The notes beneath the pieces were generated by a model. The model was given only the letters and a program-made list of their open reading frames with translations, had not been told where the DNA came from and made no database searches. Positions 15,686 to 23,416 of a stretch of DNA of 27,854 nt are shown piece by piece; the first letter of the stretch is position 1, and each line of letters starts with the position of its first letter. Source of the stretch: Vulcanococcus sp. SFB_649D_100_25 (GTDB lineage: Bacteria > Cyanobacteriota > Cyanobacteriia > PCC-6307 > Cyanobiaceae); contig JAURGL010000005.1 of NCBI GenBank assembly GCA_030833825.1, forward strand, positions 1 to 27,854, given 5' to 3'. The position numbers and the translations under genes were made by a program.

Positions 15686-16651
15686 ATGGTCCCCATGGCA
15701 GCGGGTGCGCGCCCCGAACTCTTCACGCAGCGGCGGCGGCCCCTCTGGGAACTGCTGATCGACAGGGGCTTTCAGAAACTGGTGGTGCTGCTCGCCTCAG
15801 TGGTGGGCTTGGTGCTGGTGGGCATTTTGTTCACTGTGTTGGGTGGATCCACAGAAGCGATTGGCCGCTTCGGGCTCGGTTTTCTCACCACCTCCAACTG
15901 GGATCCGATCGCTGAGCAGTACGGGGCCTTCACCGCCATCTACGGCACGGTGGTGAGCTCGCTTCTGGCCCTGCTGATCGCCGTTCCCCTCGGCGTGGGA
16001 ACGGCCATTTTTCTCACCGAAAACATCATTCCCCTGCCGATCCGCCAGGTGCTCGGCGTGATGGTGGAGCTGCTCGCCGCGATCCCCTCCGTGGTGCTCG
16101 GGCTCTGGGCCATCTTCGTGATGGAGCCATTCCTGCGCCCCTTCCTGGAGCTGCTCCACACCAGCCTGGGCTGGATGCCGTTCTTCTCCACGGTGCCCAT
16201 GGGCCCCGGCATGGCCCCGGCGATCTTGATCTTGGTGGTGACGGTGCTCCCGATCATCACGGCCATTTCCCGGGATTCGTTGCAGCAGGTGCCAACGGAG
16301 CTGCGCCAGGCGGCCTATGGCATTGGCACGACCCGCTGGGAAGCGATCCTGCAGGTCATCCTCCCAGCGGCTGTCTCCGGGATCACCGGTGGTGTGATGC
16401 TCGCTTTGGGCCGGGCCATGGGGGAAACCATGGCGGTCACGATGATCATCGGGAATTCGAACAACTTCACCCTCAGCCTCCTGGCGCCCGGTAACACCAT
16501 CGCTTCGATGCTGGCCAATCAATTCGGAGAGGCTGATGGGTTCCAGGTGTCCGCTCTGATGTACGCGGCCCTGGTACTGATGCTTCTGACCCTGGTGGTG
16601 AATGTTCTGGCGCAGTGGATCGTGCGTCGACTCAGCCTCAAGTACGCCTGA
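15686..16651 (+). CDS. pstC: Phosphate ABC transporter permease PstC
   Basis: Inner-membrane permease subunit of the high-affinity phosphate importer. The 321-residue product has a cytoplasmic basic N-terminus (RRRPLWELLIDRG) and about six membrane segments, starting with LVVLLASVVGLVLVGILFTV. It carries the PstC-like NWDPIAEQYGAFTAIYGTVV loop and the ABC-permease EAA region with AAYGIGTTRWEAILQVILP, followed by GRAMGETMAVTM. ATG 15686 was chosen; ATG 15695 is also possible and a TTG lies at 15674. The gene heads pstC-pstA-pstB with only 5 bases to pstA. It is divergent from dnaK3 across about 83 bases, in which I see no convincing Pho box. No pstS lies in the window. Confidence 0.95.
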   Translation: MVPMAAGARPELFTQRRRPLWELLIDRGFQKLVVLLASVVGLVLVGILFTVLGGSTEAIGRFGLGFLTTSNWDPIAEQYGAFTAIYGTVVSSLLALLIAVPLGVGTAIFLTENIIPLPIRQVLGVMVELLAAIPSVVLGLWAIFVMEPFLRPFLELLHTSLGWMPFFSTVPMGPGMAPAILILVVTVLPIITAISRDSLQQVPTELRQAAYGIGTTRWEAILQVILPAAVSGITGGVMLALGRAMGETMAVTMIIGNSNNFTLSLLAPGNTIASMLANQFGEADGFQVSALMYAALVLMLLTLVVNVLAQWIVRRLSLKYA

Positions 16652-16656
16652 TCGCC

Positions 16657-17556
16657 ATGGCCTTTTCTTCGGATGCTGTTGTCCATCACCCGGCCTCATT
16701 GTGTTTCCGGCCGTCGCTTCCTCGCAATCGCTGGAACGCTCTGCTGACGGTAGTAGTCGCGGTGTTTTCGAGTATCGCCGTGCTGCCCCTGGTATTGGTT
16801 CTGGGCTACGTGTTGTTTAAGGGGGGCTCCCTGATCAGCGCAGAGTTGTTGACCGAGCTTCCTCCCCCGCCCGGCCTTGATGGTGGGGGAATTGGCAACG
16901 CCATTCTCGGAACCACCATCGTGACCCTGGTAGCCAGCTTGATTGCCATTCCCGTGGGCGTTGGCGGCGGGGTCTACCTGGCTGAATACTCCCGCTCGGG
17001 GTGGTTTGCCCAATTCGTTCGCTTTGGAACGAACGTGCTCTCCGGTGTGCCCTCGATCATCTGCGGGGTCTTCATCTACGGCTTGATCGTGAGCACCCGC
17101 TTCTTCTTTGGCCAGAGTTACAGCGCCATGGCTGGTGGTGTGGCCCTGTCGGTGTTGATGCTCCCCACCGTGATCAAAACCACCGATGAGGCCTTGAAGC
17201 TGGTGCCTAGGGAGTTGCGTCTTGGCGCCATGGGTCTGGGTGCCTCTCAATTCGTCACGATCACGCGCATCACCCTTCCCACGGCCTTCACACCGATTGC
17301 GACTGGCGTGGTGCTCGGTATTGCCCGGGCGGCAGGTGAAACGGCTCCGCTGATCTTCACGGCACTGTTTTCACCCTTCTGGCCGGAAGGCTTGTTCAAC
17401 CCGATCGCCACGATGTCGGTGTTGATTTTCAACTTCGCGATCATGCCCTACGAGGCCCAAAACGCCCTGGCCTGGGCTGCCTCGTTTGTGTTGGTCCTGA
17501 TGATCCTCCTAGCCAATCTCTTCGCGCGCTGGGTGGCTCGCTTCACCCGGGTTTAA
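16657..17556 (+). CDS. pstA: Phosphate ABC transporter permease PstA
   Basis: Second inner-membrane permease of the phosphate importer. The 299-residue protein has a hydrophobic first segment (LLTVVVAVFSSIAVLPLVLV) and the PstA motif GGIGNAILGTTIVTLVASL. IPVGVGGGVYLAEYSR is followed by the EAA loop LRLGAMGLGASQFVTITRIT and ARAAGETAPLIFTALF. ATG 16657 lies 5 bases after the pstC stop; a longer frame from 16615 would run back into pstC and is not family-like. PstA and PstC would form the heterodimeric channel energised by PstB, whose gene follows 39 bases later. Confidence 0.95.
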   Translation: MAFSSDAVVHHPASLCFRPSLPRNRWNALLTVVVAVFSSIAVLPLVLVLGYVLFKGGSLISAELLTELPPPPGLDGGGIGNAILGTTIVTLVASLIAIPVGVGGGVYLAEYSRSGWFAQFVRFGTNVLSGVPSIICGVFIYGLIVSTRFFFGQSYSAMAGGVALSVLMLPTVIKTTDEALKLVPRELRLGAMGLGASQFVTITRITLPTAFTPIATGVVLGIARAAGETAPLIFTALFSPFWPEGLFNPIATMSVLIFNFAIMPYEAQNALAWAASFVLVLMILLANLFARWVARFTRV

Positions 17557-17595
17557 GTCTCGATCGTTTGTCCTGTTGTTCCTTCACTGCTCGTC

Positions 17596-18396
17596 ATGAC
17601 TTCCACGCTCACTGCAACCCAAACCTGCCTCAGTCTTGAGGATGTCAGTATCCGCTACTGGAATACCGAAGCGGTGAGGGGTGTTCACCTTGCTGTACCG
17701 CGCCACAAGGTTACAGCCTTTATCGGGCCTTCAGGCTGCGGAAAGAGCACCGTTCTGCGCAGTTTGAATCGGATGAACGATCTGATTGAGGGCTGCACCC
17801 TGAGCGGGCGCGTTGTCTTTGATGGCCAAGATCTCTACGCCAAAACGGTCGATCCGGTTGAGGTGCGCCGCCGGATCGGGATGGTGTTTCAGAAGCCCAA
17901 TCCCTTCCCCAAGACCATCTACGACAACATCGCCTTCGGCGCCAGGATCAATGGCTACACCGGCGATATGGATGAGCTGGTGGAGCGCTCCCTGCGCAAG
18001 GCGGCACTCTGGGATGAAACCAAGGACAAGCTCTCGGAGAGCGGGTATGCCCTCTCAGGCGGGCAGCAACAGCGCCTCTGCATTGCCCGCACGATTGCGA
18101 TTGATCCTGAGGTGATCCTGATGGATGAGCCCTGCTCGGCTCTTGATCCCATCTCCACACTGAAGATTGAGGAGATGATTCATGAGCTGAAGAATAGCTA
18201 CACGATTGTGATCGTCACGCACAACATGCAACAGGCGGTTCGTGTTAGCGATATGACCGGTTTCTTCAACGTGAACACCTTCTCTGATCGTGATGCCAAG
18301 GTGGGCTGCCTTGAGGAGTTTGCAGACACGCAAACCATCTTCAACTCGCCTCAGCAGAAGGCTACCCAGGATTATGTCTCCGGTCGCTTTGGTTAA
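17596..18396 (+). CDS. pstB: Phosphate ABC transporter ATP-binding protein PstB
   Basis: Cytoplasmic ATPase of the phosphate importer. The 266-residue protein has Walker A (IGPSGCGKSTVLRSLNRMND), a Q-loop (GMVFQKPNPFPKTIYDNIAFG), the ABC signature (LSGGQQQRLCIARTIA), Walker B (VILMDEPCSALDP) and the H-loop (IVIVTHNMQQAVRVSD). ATG 17596 gives the usual length and N-terminus. It is the third gene of pstCAB; a small conserved gene starts 5 bases after its TAA, so the transcript probably extends to 18677. PstB also takes part in signalling to PhoR in other bacteria, usually together with PhoU, which is not encoded here. Confidence 0.97.
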   Translation: MTSTLTATQTCLSLEDVSIRYWNTEAVRGVHLAVPRHKVTAFIGPSGCGKSTVLRSLNRMNDLIEGCTLSGRVVFDGQDLYAKTVDPVEVRRRIGMVFQKPNPFPKTIYDNIAFGARINGYTGDMDELVERSLRKAALWDETKDKLSESGYALSGGQQQRLCIARTIAIDPEVILMDEPCSALDPISTLKIEEMIHELKNSYTIVIVTHNMQQAVRVSDMTGFFNVNTFSDRDAKVGCLEEFADTQTIFNSPQQKATQDYVSGRFG

Positions 18397-18401
18397 TTCC
18401 T

Positions 18402-18677
18402 GTGCATTCTTCGTCTCCCTCTGATCCTGAATCCACTGGACCCCAGCGCCTCGAGGGTGTGGCCTCGCCGATGGAAACGTTCAGCGGCTATCACGGAGCT
18501 GATTGGACCCCTGAGCGGCTTCTGTTTCATCAGAACCTCGAACAATTTGCTGATCGTGTGGGCTTGATCGTTGGCCTTCAGGGCAACGGAAAGATCACGC
18601 AGGATGCCGCCTACGACGAAATCAAGAAGCTTTGGAGCCTGCTGCGCACCAGCCGATCCAGCCTGTTTGATCTATAG
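18402..18677 (+). CDS. Small conserved cyanobacterial protein after pstB
   Basis: A 91-residue soluble protein of unknown function. The first 23 residues are Ser/Pro-rich. The conserved-looking part runs from METFSGYHGADWTPERLLF to the end, with FADRVGLIVGLQGNGKIT and AAYDEIKKLWSLL; it resembles a small helical family of cyanobacteria (possibly DUF7219, from memory). GTG 18402 starts 5 bases after pstB and suggests operon membership; ATG 18471 is an alternative that keeps only the conserved domain. Its TAG stop overlaps the chrA stop on the other strand within the palindrome CTATAG (18672-18677). A link to phosphate uptake is suggested only by position. Confidence 0.7.
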   Translation: MHSSSPSDPESTGPQRLEGVASPMETFSGYHGADWTPERLLFHQNLEQFADRVGLIVGLQGNGKITQDAAYDEIKKLWSLLRTSRSSLFDL

Positions 18678-19877
18678 GGTTGAGCCCAGGGCCGTCGCGG
18701 CTATACCGAGCACCAGACCGCCCATCAAGATCCACTCCGCCTTCACCCCCAGCTGATGCTGGAGAGTGATCGCAATCAGCACCAGCAGCCACTGGCCCTG
18801 CCCCGTTCTCGTGCTGACACTGCGCAGGCTTTCGGCGCTCAAGGCGAGTGCTGCCGCCCCAACCGCGCCCGGGATCGCGGCGCGTACCCCTTCGAGGAAA
18901 CGCTGCACTCCGCTCTGCTGCCGGAGCGTTTGCAGAACCGGAGCCCCGAGCAGGATGAAGCCAAAGCTCGGAGCGAACATCGCTGCTGTGGCTACAAGAG
19001 CGGCCAGCAGAGCGAAGGGGGCGGATCCGCTGCTCCAGCCCGCTTGATAGCCAACGAATGCGCTGGTGAGCACCACCGGCCCCGGTGAGAGTTGGCCGAT
19101 AGCCACGCCATCAAGGAAGCCTCCACTGCTGAGCCAGCCTTGAGCCAGCACCTGGTTTTCCAGGAGCGGGATGATCACAAACCCTCCTCCGAACACCAAC
19201 AGACCAGCCTTGAGAAATACGCCGCTGAGATCGAGGAGCAGCTGGATCCGAGGCTCCAGCAGAGGCATGGCTGCGCTGAAGGGCACGCTCCACCAGGGAA
19301 CGAGCATGGCTTGATGGCTCCTGGCAAGGAGACGTGCAACGCCGCACAGCACCAGCGCCAGAGCGATGGGCACGGCTATCCCGAGCAGGCTCCCTGCAGT
19401 GATGACGCCAAAGATCAGCGCACTGCTCCAGCGCTGCCAGGCCTGCTCGAGCCGTTGCAGCCCCGTTAAGGCAAAGGACCAGATCAATGCGGCCACCAGC
19501 GGTTGCATCACCAGCGCCAGCTGGGTTGTGCCTGGCAGACCTTGTCCGCGCCGCCAGAGTTCACTGAGCACGAGCACGACGACCAACCCCGGCAGCAGAA
19601 AGCAGACCCCGCTGAGCAGGCCACCGAGGGGCCCCTTGCAGAACCAGCCCAGCAGGATCGCCATCTGGCTGGAGCTGGGCCCTGGCAGAACTTCGCAGAG
19701 GCCCAGGCCCTCATCAAAGTCGCTCGGATCTACCCAGTGATGGCGCTCGACGATCACGCTTCGCAGCAGGGCGAGATGGGCCTGGGGCCCGCCAAAGCCG
19801 ACACTGCCCAGCTGCAGAAACACGCGAGCGAGGCTGCTCCAGCTCGGTTCGGCGCTAGAGCGACGACCAGACTTCAA
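18672..19877 (-). CDS. chrA: ChrA-type chromate/oxyanion transporter (two CHR domains)
   Basis: Inner-membrane transporter of the CHR superfamily, whose studied members export chromate. The 401-residue protein has two homologous halves: the first with VGFGGPQAHLALLRSVIVER and CEVLPGPSSSQMAILLG, the second with LLVFGGGFVIIPLLENQVL and GQLSPGPVVLTSAFVGY. Each is followed by several hydrophobic helices. The likely start is TTG 19877, which overlaps the end of ppk1 by 23 bases; the next in-frame start is a GTG 18 codons in, within the conserved region. The overlap implies co-transcription with, and probably translational coupling to, ppk1. The substrate in this organism is unproved; another oxyanion is possible. 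Confidence 0.88.
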   Translation of the reverse strand: MKSGRRSSAEPSWSSLARVFLQLGSVGFGGPQAHLALLRSVIVERHHWVDPSDFDEGLGLCEVLPGPSSSQMAILLGWFCKGPLGGLLSGVCFLLPGLVVVLVLSELWRRGQGLPGTTQLALVMQPLVAALIWSFALTGLQRLEQAWQRWSSALIFGVITAGSLLGIAVPIALALVLCGVARLLARSHQAMLVPWWSVPFSAAMPLLEPRIQLLLDLSGVFLKAGLLVFGGGFVIIPLLENQVLAQGWLSSGGFLDGVAIGQLSPGPVVLTSAFVGYQAGWSSGSAPFALLAALVATAAMFAPSFGFILLGAPVLQTLRQQSGVQRFLEGVRAAIPGAVGAAALALSAESLRSVSTRTGQGQWLLVLIAITLQHQLGVKAEWILMGGLVLGIAATALGSTL

Positions 19878-21963
19878 TCAGCTCCTCCTGCGCCGCCAGG
19901 GGTGAGTCGTTTGGGCGTTGCCGTTGGTAGGTCCCATCGGCCGCGAGCGTCCAGGCGCTCACGTTGTCGTTGGCGTAGAGCTGCAGCAGCCACTCCAGGC
20001 GTTCGGCCAGTTTGGGGTCCTTGAGCGGAATCACGGCTTCCACCCGTCGATCGAGATTGCGCGGCATCCAGTCGGCGCTCCCAAGAAAGAGCTCCGGTTG
20101 TCCGTCGTTGGCGAACCAGAACAGGCGGGAATGCTCGAGGAGGCGACCGATGATGCTGCGCACCCGAATCGTCTCGCTGATGCCTGGCAGTCCGGGCTTG
20201 AGGCAGCAGGCTCCCCGCACCACCAGATCGATCTCGACTCCTGCCTGGGACGCTTCGTAGAGCTTCTGAATGATGGCGGGATCCACCAGGGAATTCATCT
20301 TGGCCCTGATCGCTGCGGGGCGTCCGGCGTTGGCGTGTCGGGTCTCCCGTTCGATGCGGGCCATGGTCTGCTCGCGCAGATTGAGGGGTGCCACCAGCAA
20401 CTGGCGGTAGCTGGTTTGCTTGGAGAATCCCGTGAGGTAGTTGAACAGTTCCACCAGGTCGCGCCCGAGGTCGGCATCACTGCTGAGCACACCCAGGTCG
20501 GTGTAGAGGGTTGAGGTTCGCGAGTTGTAGTTGCCGGTTCCCACATGGCAGTAACTCCGTAATTCCCCCTTTTCGCGGCGGATCACCAGGGCAATCTTGG
20601 TGTGGGTTTTGAGGCCGATGACTCCGTAGACCACGTGCACACCGGAGCGCTCCAGTTGCCTTGCCCACTGGATGTTGTTGTCTTCATCGAAGCGGGCCTT
20701 GAGCTCCACCAGGGCCATCACCTGCTTTCCGTGCTCCGCCGCACGGATTAAGGCGGCAATGATCGGTGAATCCTTGGAGACCCGGTAAAGGGTCATCTTG
20801 ATGGCGAGCACTGAGGCGTCATCGGCCGCCTGGTTGATGAATTCCTCCACGCTCGTTGAGAACAGATCAAACGGGTGATGCAAGAGCACATCCCCGCGCC
20901 GCATCACGGCAAACACACTTTCAAATTGGCCCGGTTTTTGCTCATGGCTTTGAGCCCGTTGCAATCGCTTGGGGGTCTTTCCGAAGAAGGCGGGGTGTTT
21001 GAGATGGCGCGCATCGATGCTCTGCAGGCTCATCAGATCGTCGAGCCCGAGGGGCCCTCCGATGCGATAAACGCTTTCGTTCCCCACCTCCATGCCATCC
21101 ATCAGCTGCTGCAGCACGGCATCGGGCATTTCATCGGAAACCTCCAGCCGCACCACCTCCCCGCCAAGCTTGCGTTTACGCAGGCCCTGCTCCAGGGCTT
21201 CCATCAGGTCATCGGCCTCCAGTTCGCGCAACTCCAGGTCGGCGTCGCGGGTGACCCGGAAGAAGTAATGCCCCTCGATCTGCATCCCGGGGAACAGATG
21301 CCGCAAGTTGAAGGCAATCAGCTGCTCGAGGGGGGTGCAGATGTGGATGGGGCGCGGCCAGCAGCCCCCGTGCAGCTCTTCAGGGATCTGCACGAAGCGG
21401 GGAATGTTTTTCTGGGGGACCTTGATGCGTGCGAACTGTCCTTCAGGGTGGGCCTGATCCCTGACCAACACCGCAATATTGATGCTCAGATTGCTGATGA
21501 AGGGGAAGGGGTGGGCCGGGTCAACGGCCAGAGGCGTGAGGATCGGAAAAACGTGCCTGTAGAAGTAACTGTTGGCCCAGTCCTTTTGTTTTCTTGAGAG
21601 CTGCTGGTAATCAAGGATTTGAATCTGTGCGTTTGAGAGCTGTTGTTTGAGTTGATATCTGTAGTGGCTTTGCTGTTGCTCCAGTAGAGGACTGAGTTGC
21701 TGGCGAATCGCGCTCAGCTGCTCCTCGGGCGTCAGCCCATCCACGCTGGTGGTTCTGATGCCTTCATCGATCTGGGATTGCAGTGAGGCAACCCTGACCA
21801 TGAAAAACTCGTCGAGGTTGTTGCTGAAGATTGCGCTGAACTTGGCCTGCTCCAGCAGTGGTGTCTCAGGATCCAAAGCGAGGGCGAGAACTCGCTGGTT
21901 GAAGGCGATCCAGCTCAGTTCGCGGTTGAGAAACAGGCTCGCGTCCGCCGTGGCCCCCTCCAT
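19855..21963 (-). CDS. ppk1: Polyphosphate kinase 1
   Basis: Reversibly polymerises the gamma-phosphate of ATP into polyphosphate. The 702-residue product has the N-terminal domain ELSWIAFNQRVLALALDPET and the NNLDEFFMVRVASL segment, and the central LLHHPFDLFSTSVEEFINQA and KMTLYRVSKDSPII. The catalytic His is in GLKTHTKIALVIRR (about residue 454) and is followed by HVGTGNYNSRTSTLYTDLG. A second active-site His lies in LLEHSRLFWFANDGQPE. ATG 21963 is chosen; a GTG directly before it (21966) would add one residue. A strong Pho-box-like repeat lies about 27 bases upstream. chrA overlaps its 3' end, and a polyphosphate-binding CHAD gene lies on the other strand nearby. Confidence 0.96.
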   Translation of the reverse strand: MEGATADASLFLNRELSWIAFNQRVLALALDPETPLLEQAKFSAIFSNNLDEFFMVRVASLQSQIDEGIRTTSVDGLTPEEQLSAIRQQLSPLLEQQQSHYRYQLKQQLSNAQIQILDYQQLSRKQKDWANSYFYRHVFPILTPLAVDPAHPFPFISNLSINIAVLVRDQAHPEGQFARIKVPQKNIPRFVQIPEELHGGCWPRPIHICTPLEQLIAFNLRHLFPGMQIEGHYFFRVTRDADLELRELEADDLMEALEQGLRKRKLGGEVVRLEVSDEMPDAVLQQLMDGMEVGNESVYRIGGPLGLDDLMSLQSIDARHLKHPAFFGKTPKRLQRAQSHEQKPGQFESVFAVMRRGDVLLHHPFDLFSTSVEEFINQAADDASVLAIKMTLYRVSKDSPIIAALIRAAEHGKQVMALVELKARFDEDNNIQWARQLERSGVHVVYGVIGLKTHTKIALVIRREKGELRSYCHVGTGNYNSRTSTLYTDLGVLSSDADLGRDLVELFNYLTGFSKQTSYRQLLVAPLNLREQTMARIERETRHANAGRPAAIRAKMNSLVDPAIIQKLYEASQAGVEIDLVVRGACCLKPGLPGISETIRVRSIIGRLLEHSRLFWFANDGQPELFLGSADWMPRNLDRRVEAVIPLKDPKLAERLEWLLQLYANDNVSAWTLAADGTYQRQRPNDSPLAAQEELIEVWSSL

Positions 21964-21989
21964 CACGCTGACCCTGGCTTAGGGCCCAA

Positions 21990-22008
21990 ACGTTATGAAT
22001 GGGTTATG
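21990..22008 (-). promoter_or_regulatory. Candidate Pho box upstream of ppk1
   Basis: Read on the minus strand, CATAACCC-ATT-CATAACGT gives two 8-mers repeated at exactly 11 bp. Each matches the cyanobacterial Pho-box unit CTTAACCT at 6 of 8 positions. The element ends about 27 bases before the ppk1 ATG. It would be the binding site of the PhoB encoded 4 kb away. Spacing to the start leaves only a short leader, so the transcript start would be close to the ATG. Confidence 0.55.
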
Positions 22009-22107
22009 GACGCTGGATCTGGTGACCTGCTTGACGGATGCGGGGTGTTGATCGGCACCGGATCGCTCTGCGATCTGGGCTGCAATAGGGCCGACCGGAA
22101 ACGCGTG
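22009..22107. other. Leader stretch between ppk1 Pho box and small plus-strand ORF
   Basis: Part of the roughly 360-base interval between ppk1 and the ORF at 22331. The plus-strand frame is open from ATG 22006, but this portion encodes a Gly/Cys-rich stretch (LLDGCGVLIGTGSLCDLGC) with no recognisable family. I see no hairpin with a T-tract and no RNA gene. It may be untranslated leader for the small membrane-protein ORF that follows, or the N-terminal extension of that ORF. Confidence 0.3.
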
Positions 22108-22287
22108 ATGTCATCCCTGCGCTCTGTTCTGTTGCCCTCCCTGTCGTGTCTGGCGATTCAGGGCCTGTGCGTGGTGGCGTTGTCGCAGCTGACGCGTTGG
22201 GCGGAGTCACGGCCGTTGATCGATCGGCCGGTTCTTAATTCACTCAAAATCTTTGAAAATCACCTCGCTTCAAGTGAGTCGGTTTAG
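22108..22287 (+). CDS. Possible small membrane protein (59 aa)
   Basis: From ATG 22108 the frame encodes one hydrophobic helix (SVLLPSLSCLAIQGLCVVAL, residues 5-24) followed by a soluble tail (LTRWAESRPLIDRPVLNSLK and then IFENHLASSESV). Codon use looks coding-like and the composition resembles a real single-span protein. The frame also extends to ATG 22006. No family is recognised. It lies divergent from ppk1 and upstream of the CHAD-gene region. A short GC stem (CGGCCG at 22210 and 22225) lies inside it. It could equally be a chance frame in the ppk1/CHAD spacer. Confidence 0.38.
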   Translation: MSSLRSVLLPSLSCLAIQGLCVVALSQLTRWAESRPLIDRPVLNSLKIFENHLASSESV

Positions 22288-22330
22288 GCGATTTGGCCTA
22301 TCGCTCCATCGAATCTGCTGTGTTTAGCCT

Positions 22331-22540
22331 GTGGGAAGCATGCAGATGTCCATGTCGCGTCAAGCTGTTTCTGCAGACTGTTTCGACTCGCTAGATCCTC
22401 AAGATCAGCTCGGATCCTTCCCTGCTCCACTGCCCGCAGCTGAAGCCCGTCCTACATCGCCAGCCCAAGATGATGTGGAGGCCCGCTGGCAGCAGCAGCT
22501 GCGGCTGGAGGGATCATCGACGTCCCGTTTGTTCTTCTGA
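22331..22540 (+). CDS. Possible small hypothetical protein upstream of CHAD gene
   Basis: An up-to-69-residue frame with starts GTG 22331 and ATG 22340, 22346 and 22352, opening directly after an in-frame TAG at 22325. The product is Pro/Ala/Gln-rich (FPAPLPAAEARPTSPAQDDV), ends with RLEGSSTSRLFF and has no recognised domain or membrane segment. It is in the same frame as the CHAD gene, from which only the TGA 22538-22540 and 18 more bases separate it. It may be a separate small protein, a leader coupled to CHAD translation, or a broken-off N-terminus. Confidence 0.42.
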   Translation: MGSMQMSMSRQAVSADCFDSLDPQDQLGSFPAPLPAAEARPTSPAQDDVEARWQQQLRLEGSSTSRLFF

Positions 22541-22558
22541 CCGCTGCTTGTTTCAGCT

Positions 22559-23410
22559 TTGGAGATTTCTGCCTATCTGCAGGAGCGCGTTCAGGCCAGT
22601 GTGAGCCAAATGGTGGGCCTGCAGGCTGGTGTTCTGGCTGATCAGGATCCTGAGCCTCTGCATCAACTCAGAATTCAGCTCCGCCGCCTGGCGGTTCTGC
22701 TGCAGCAGTTTGAGCCTGCGTTGCGCCTGCCCGATGGAGTTTCCGCTGCGCGTGTGGCCAAGATTGGTCGCCGCCTGGGGCTGGCGCGCGACCTCGATGT
22801 GCTGCGTGAACGGCTGGAGCTCCGCCTGATGCCCGGCCTGCCGGAGGCGGAGCTCAACGCCCTTAAGCCGATGCGCAAGCAGTTGCGGAGGGAGCGCAAG
22901 CTGGCGTTTTCTGAGGTGGTGGAGGATTTGCGCGGCCGCCGTTATCTGAAGTTGCTGGCCCGCCTGCAGGCCTGGTTGCGGGATCCTCAGTTCACGCCGC
23001 TGGCATCAGAAGCACTGGAGCCCTGGTTGCCGGAGTTTCACAGTCAGCTGATGGGTGATCTGTTTCTGCTGCCGGGATGGCGCAGCGAGGTGCCTGATGA
23101 GCTGCATGCCCTGCGCAAGCGGATCAAGCAGTGCCGCTATGGTCTATCGCTCTCCCCGGCCACCGATGTCGAGCCCTGGCTGGAGCGCCTGAAGCGCTCC
23201 CAGCAGTTGCTGGGGGATCTCAACGATCTGGCGTTGTTTCAGCAGGCGCTCGAGGCCGGTGCCCTGGCGAAGGCGGAGCACGCCTGCCCGACGCTGATGG
23301 AGGTGCTCAGATCCGAGCGTCAATCCGTGTGGCAACACTGGAGGGTGTCGTCGGAGCAGTGGTTGGCCTTCAGCACGAGGCGGGCTTTTCATCAGGCCCT
23401 GCTCGGCTAA
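22559..23410 (+). CDS. CHAD-domain protein (polyphosphate-associated)
   Basis: A 283-residue all-helical protein with the two conserved basic/histidine helices that define CHAD domains: PLHQLRIQLRRLAVLLQQF near residue 34 and LHALRKRIKQCRYGLSL near residue 182. GRRLGLARDLDVLRERLEL and LLGDLNDLALFQQALEAG are also typical. CHAD domains bind polyphosphate and locate to polyphosphate granules in studied bacteria; the nearby ppk1 fits that role. Start TTG 22559 is used because no ATG or GTG lies between the upstream TGA and the conserved region; CTG 22544 is an alternative. A Pho-box-like repeat for the next gene begins 7 bases after its stop. Confidence 0.85.
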   Translation: MEISAYLQERVQASVSQMVGLQAGVLADQDPEPLHQLRIQLRRLAVLLQQFEPALRLPDGVSAARVAKIGRRLGLARDLDVLRERLELRLMPGLPEAELNALKPMRKQLRRERKLAFSEVVEDLRGRRYLKLLARLQAWLRDPQFTPLASEALEPWLPEFHSQLMGDLFLLPGWRSEVPDELHALRKRIKQCRYGLSLSPATDVEPWLERLKRSQQLLGDLNDLALFQQALEAGALAKAEHACPTLMEVLRSERQSVWQHWRVSSEQWLAFSTRRAFHQALLG

Positions 23411-23416
23411 CCGACC

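Noticed and set aside
22210..22230. CGGCCG stem with a 9-base loop as a terminator
   Set aside because: Only a 6-bp stem of a self-complementary hexamer with no T-tract; it lies within a possible small coding frame.
22234..22252. Possible Pho box (CTTAATTC-ACT-CAAAATCT) upstream of the CHAD region
   Set aside because: Phasing is 11 bp, but each unit matches only 5 of 8 in an AT-rich patch and it lies inside a possible ORF; probably chance.
22288..22304. GCGAT/ATCGC hairpin before the 22331 ORF
   Set aside because: A 5-bp stem is too short to call a terminator or riboswitch.
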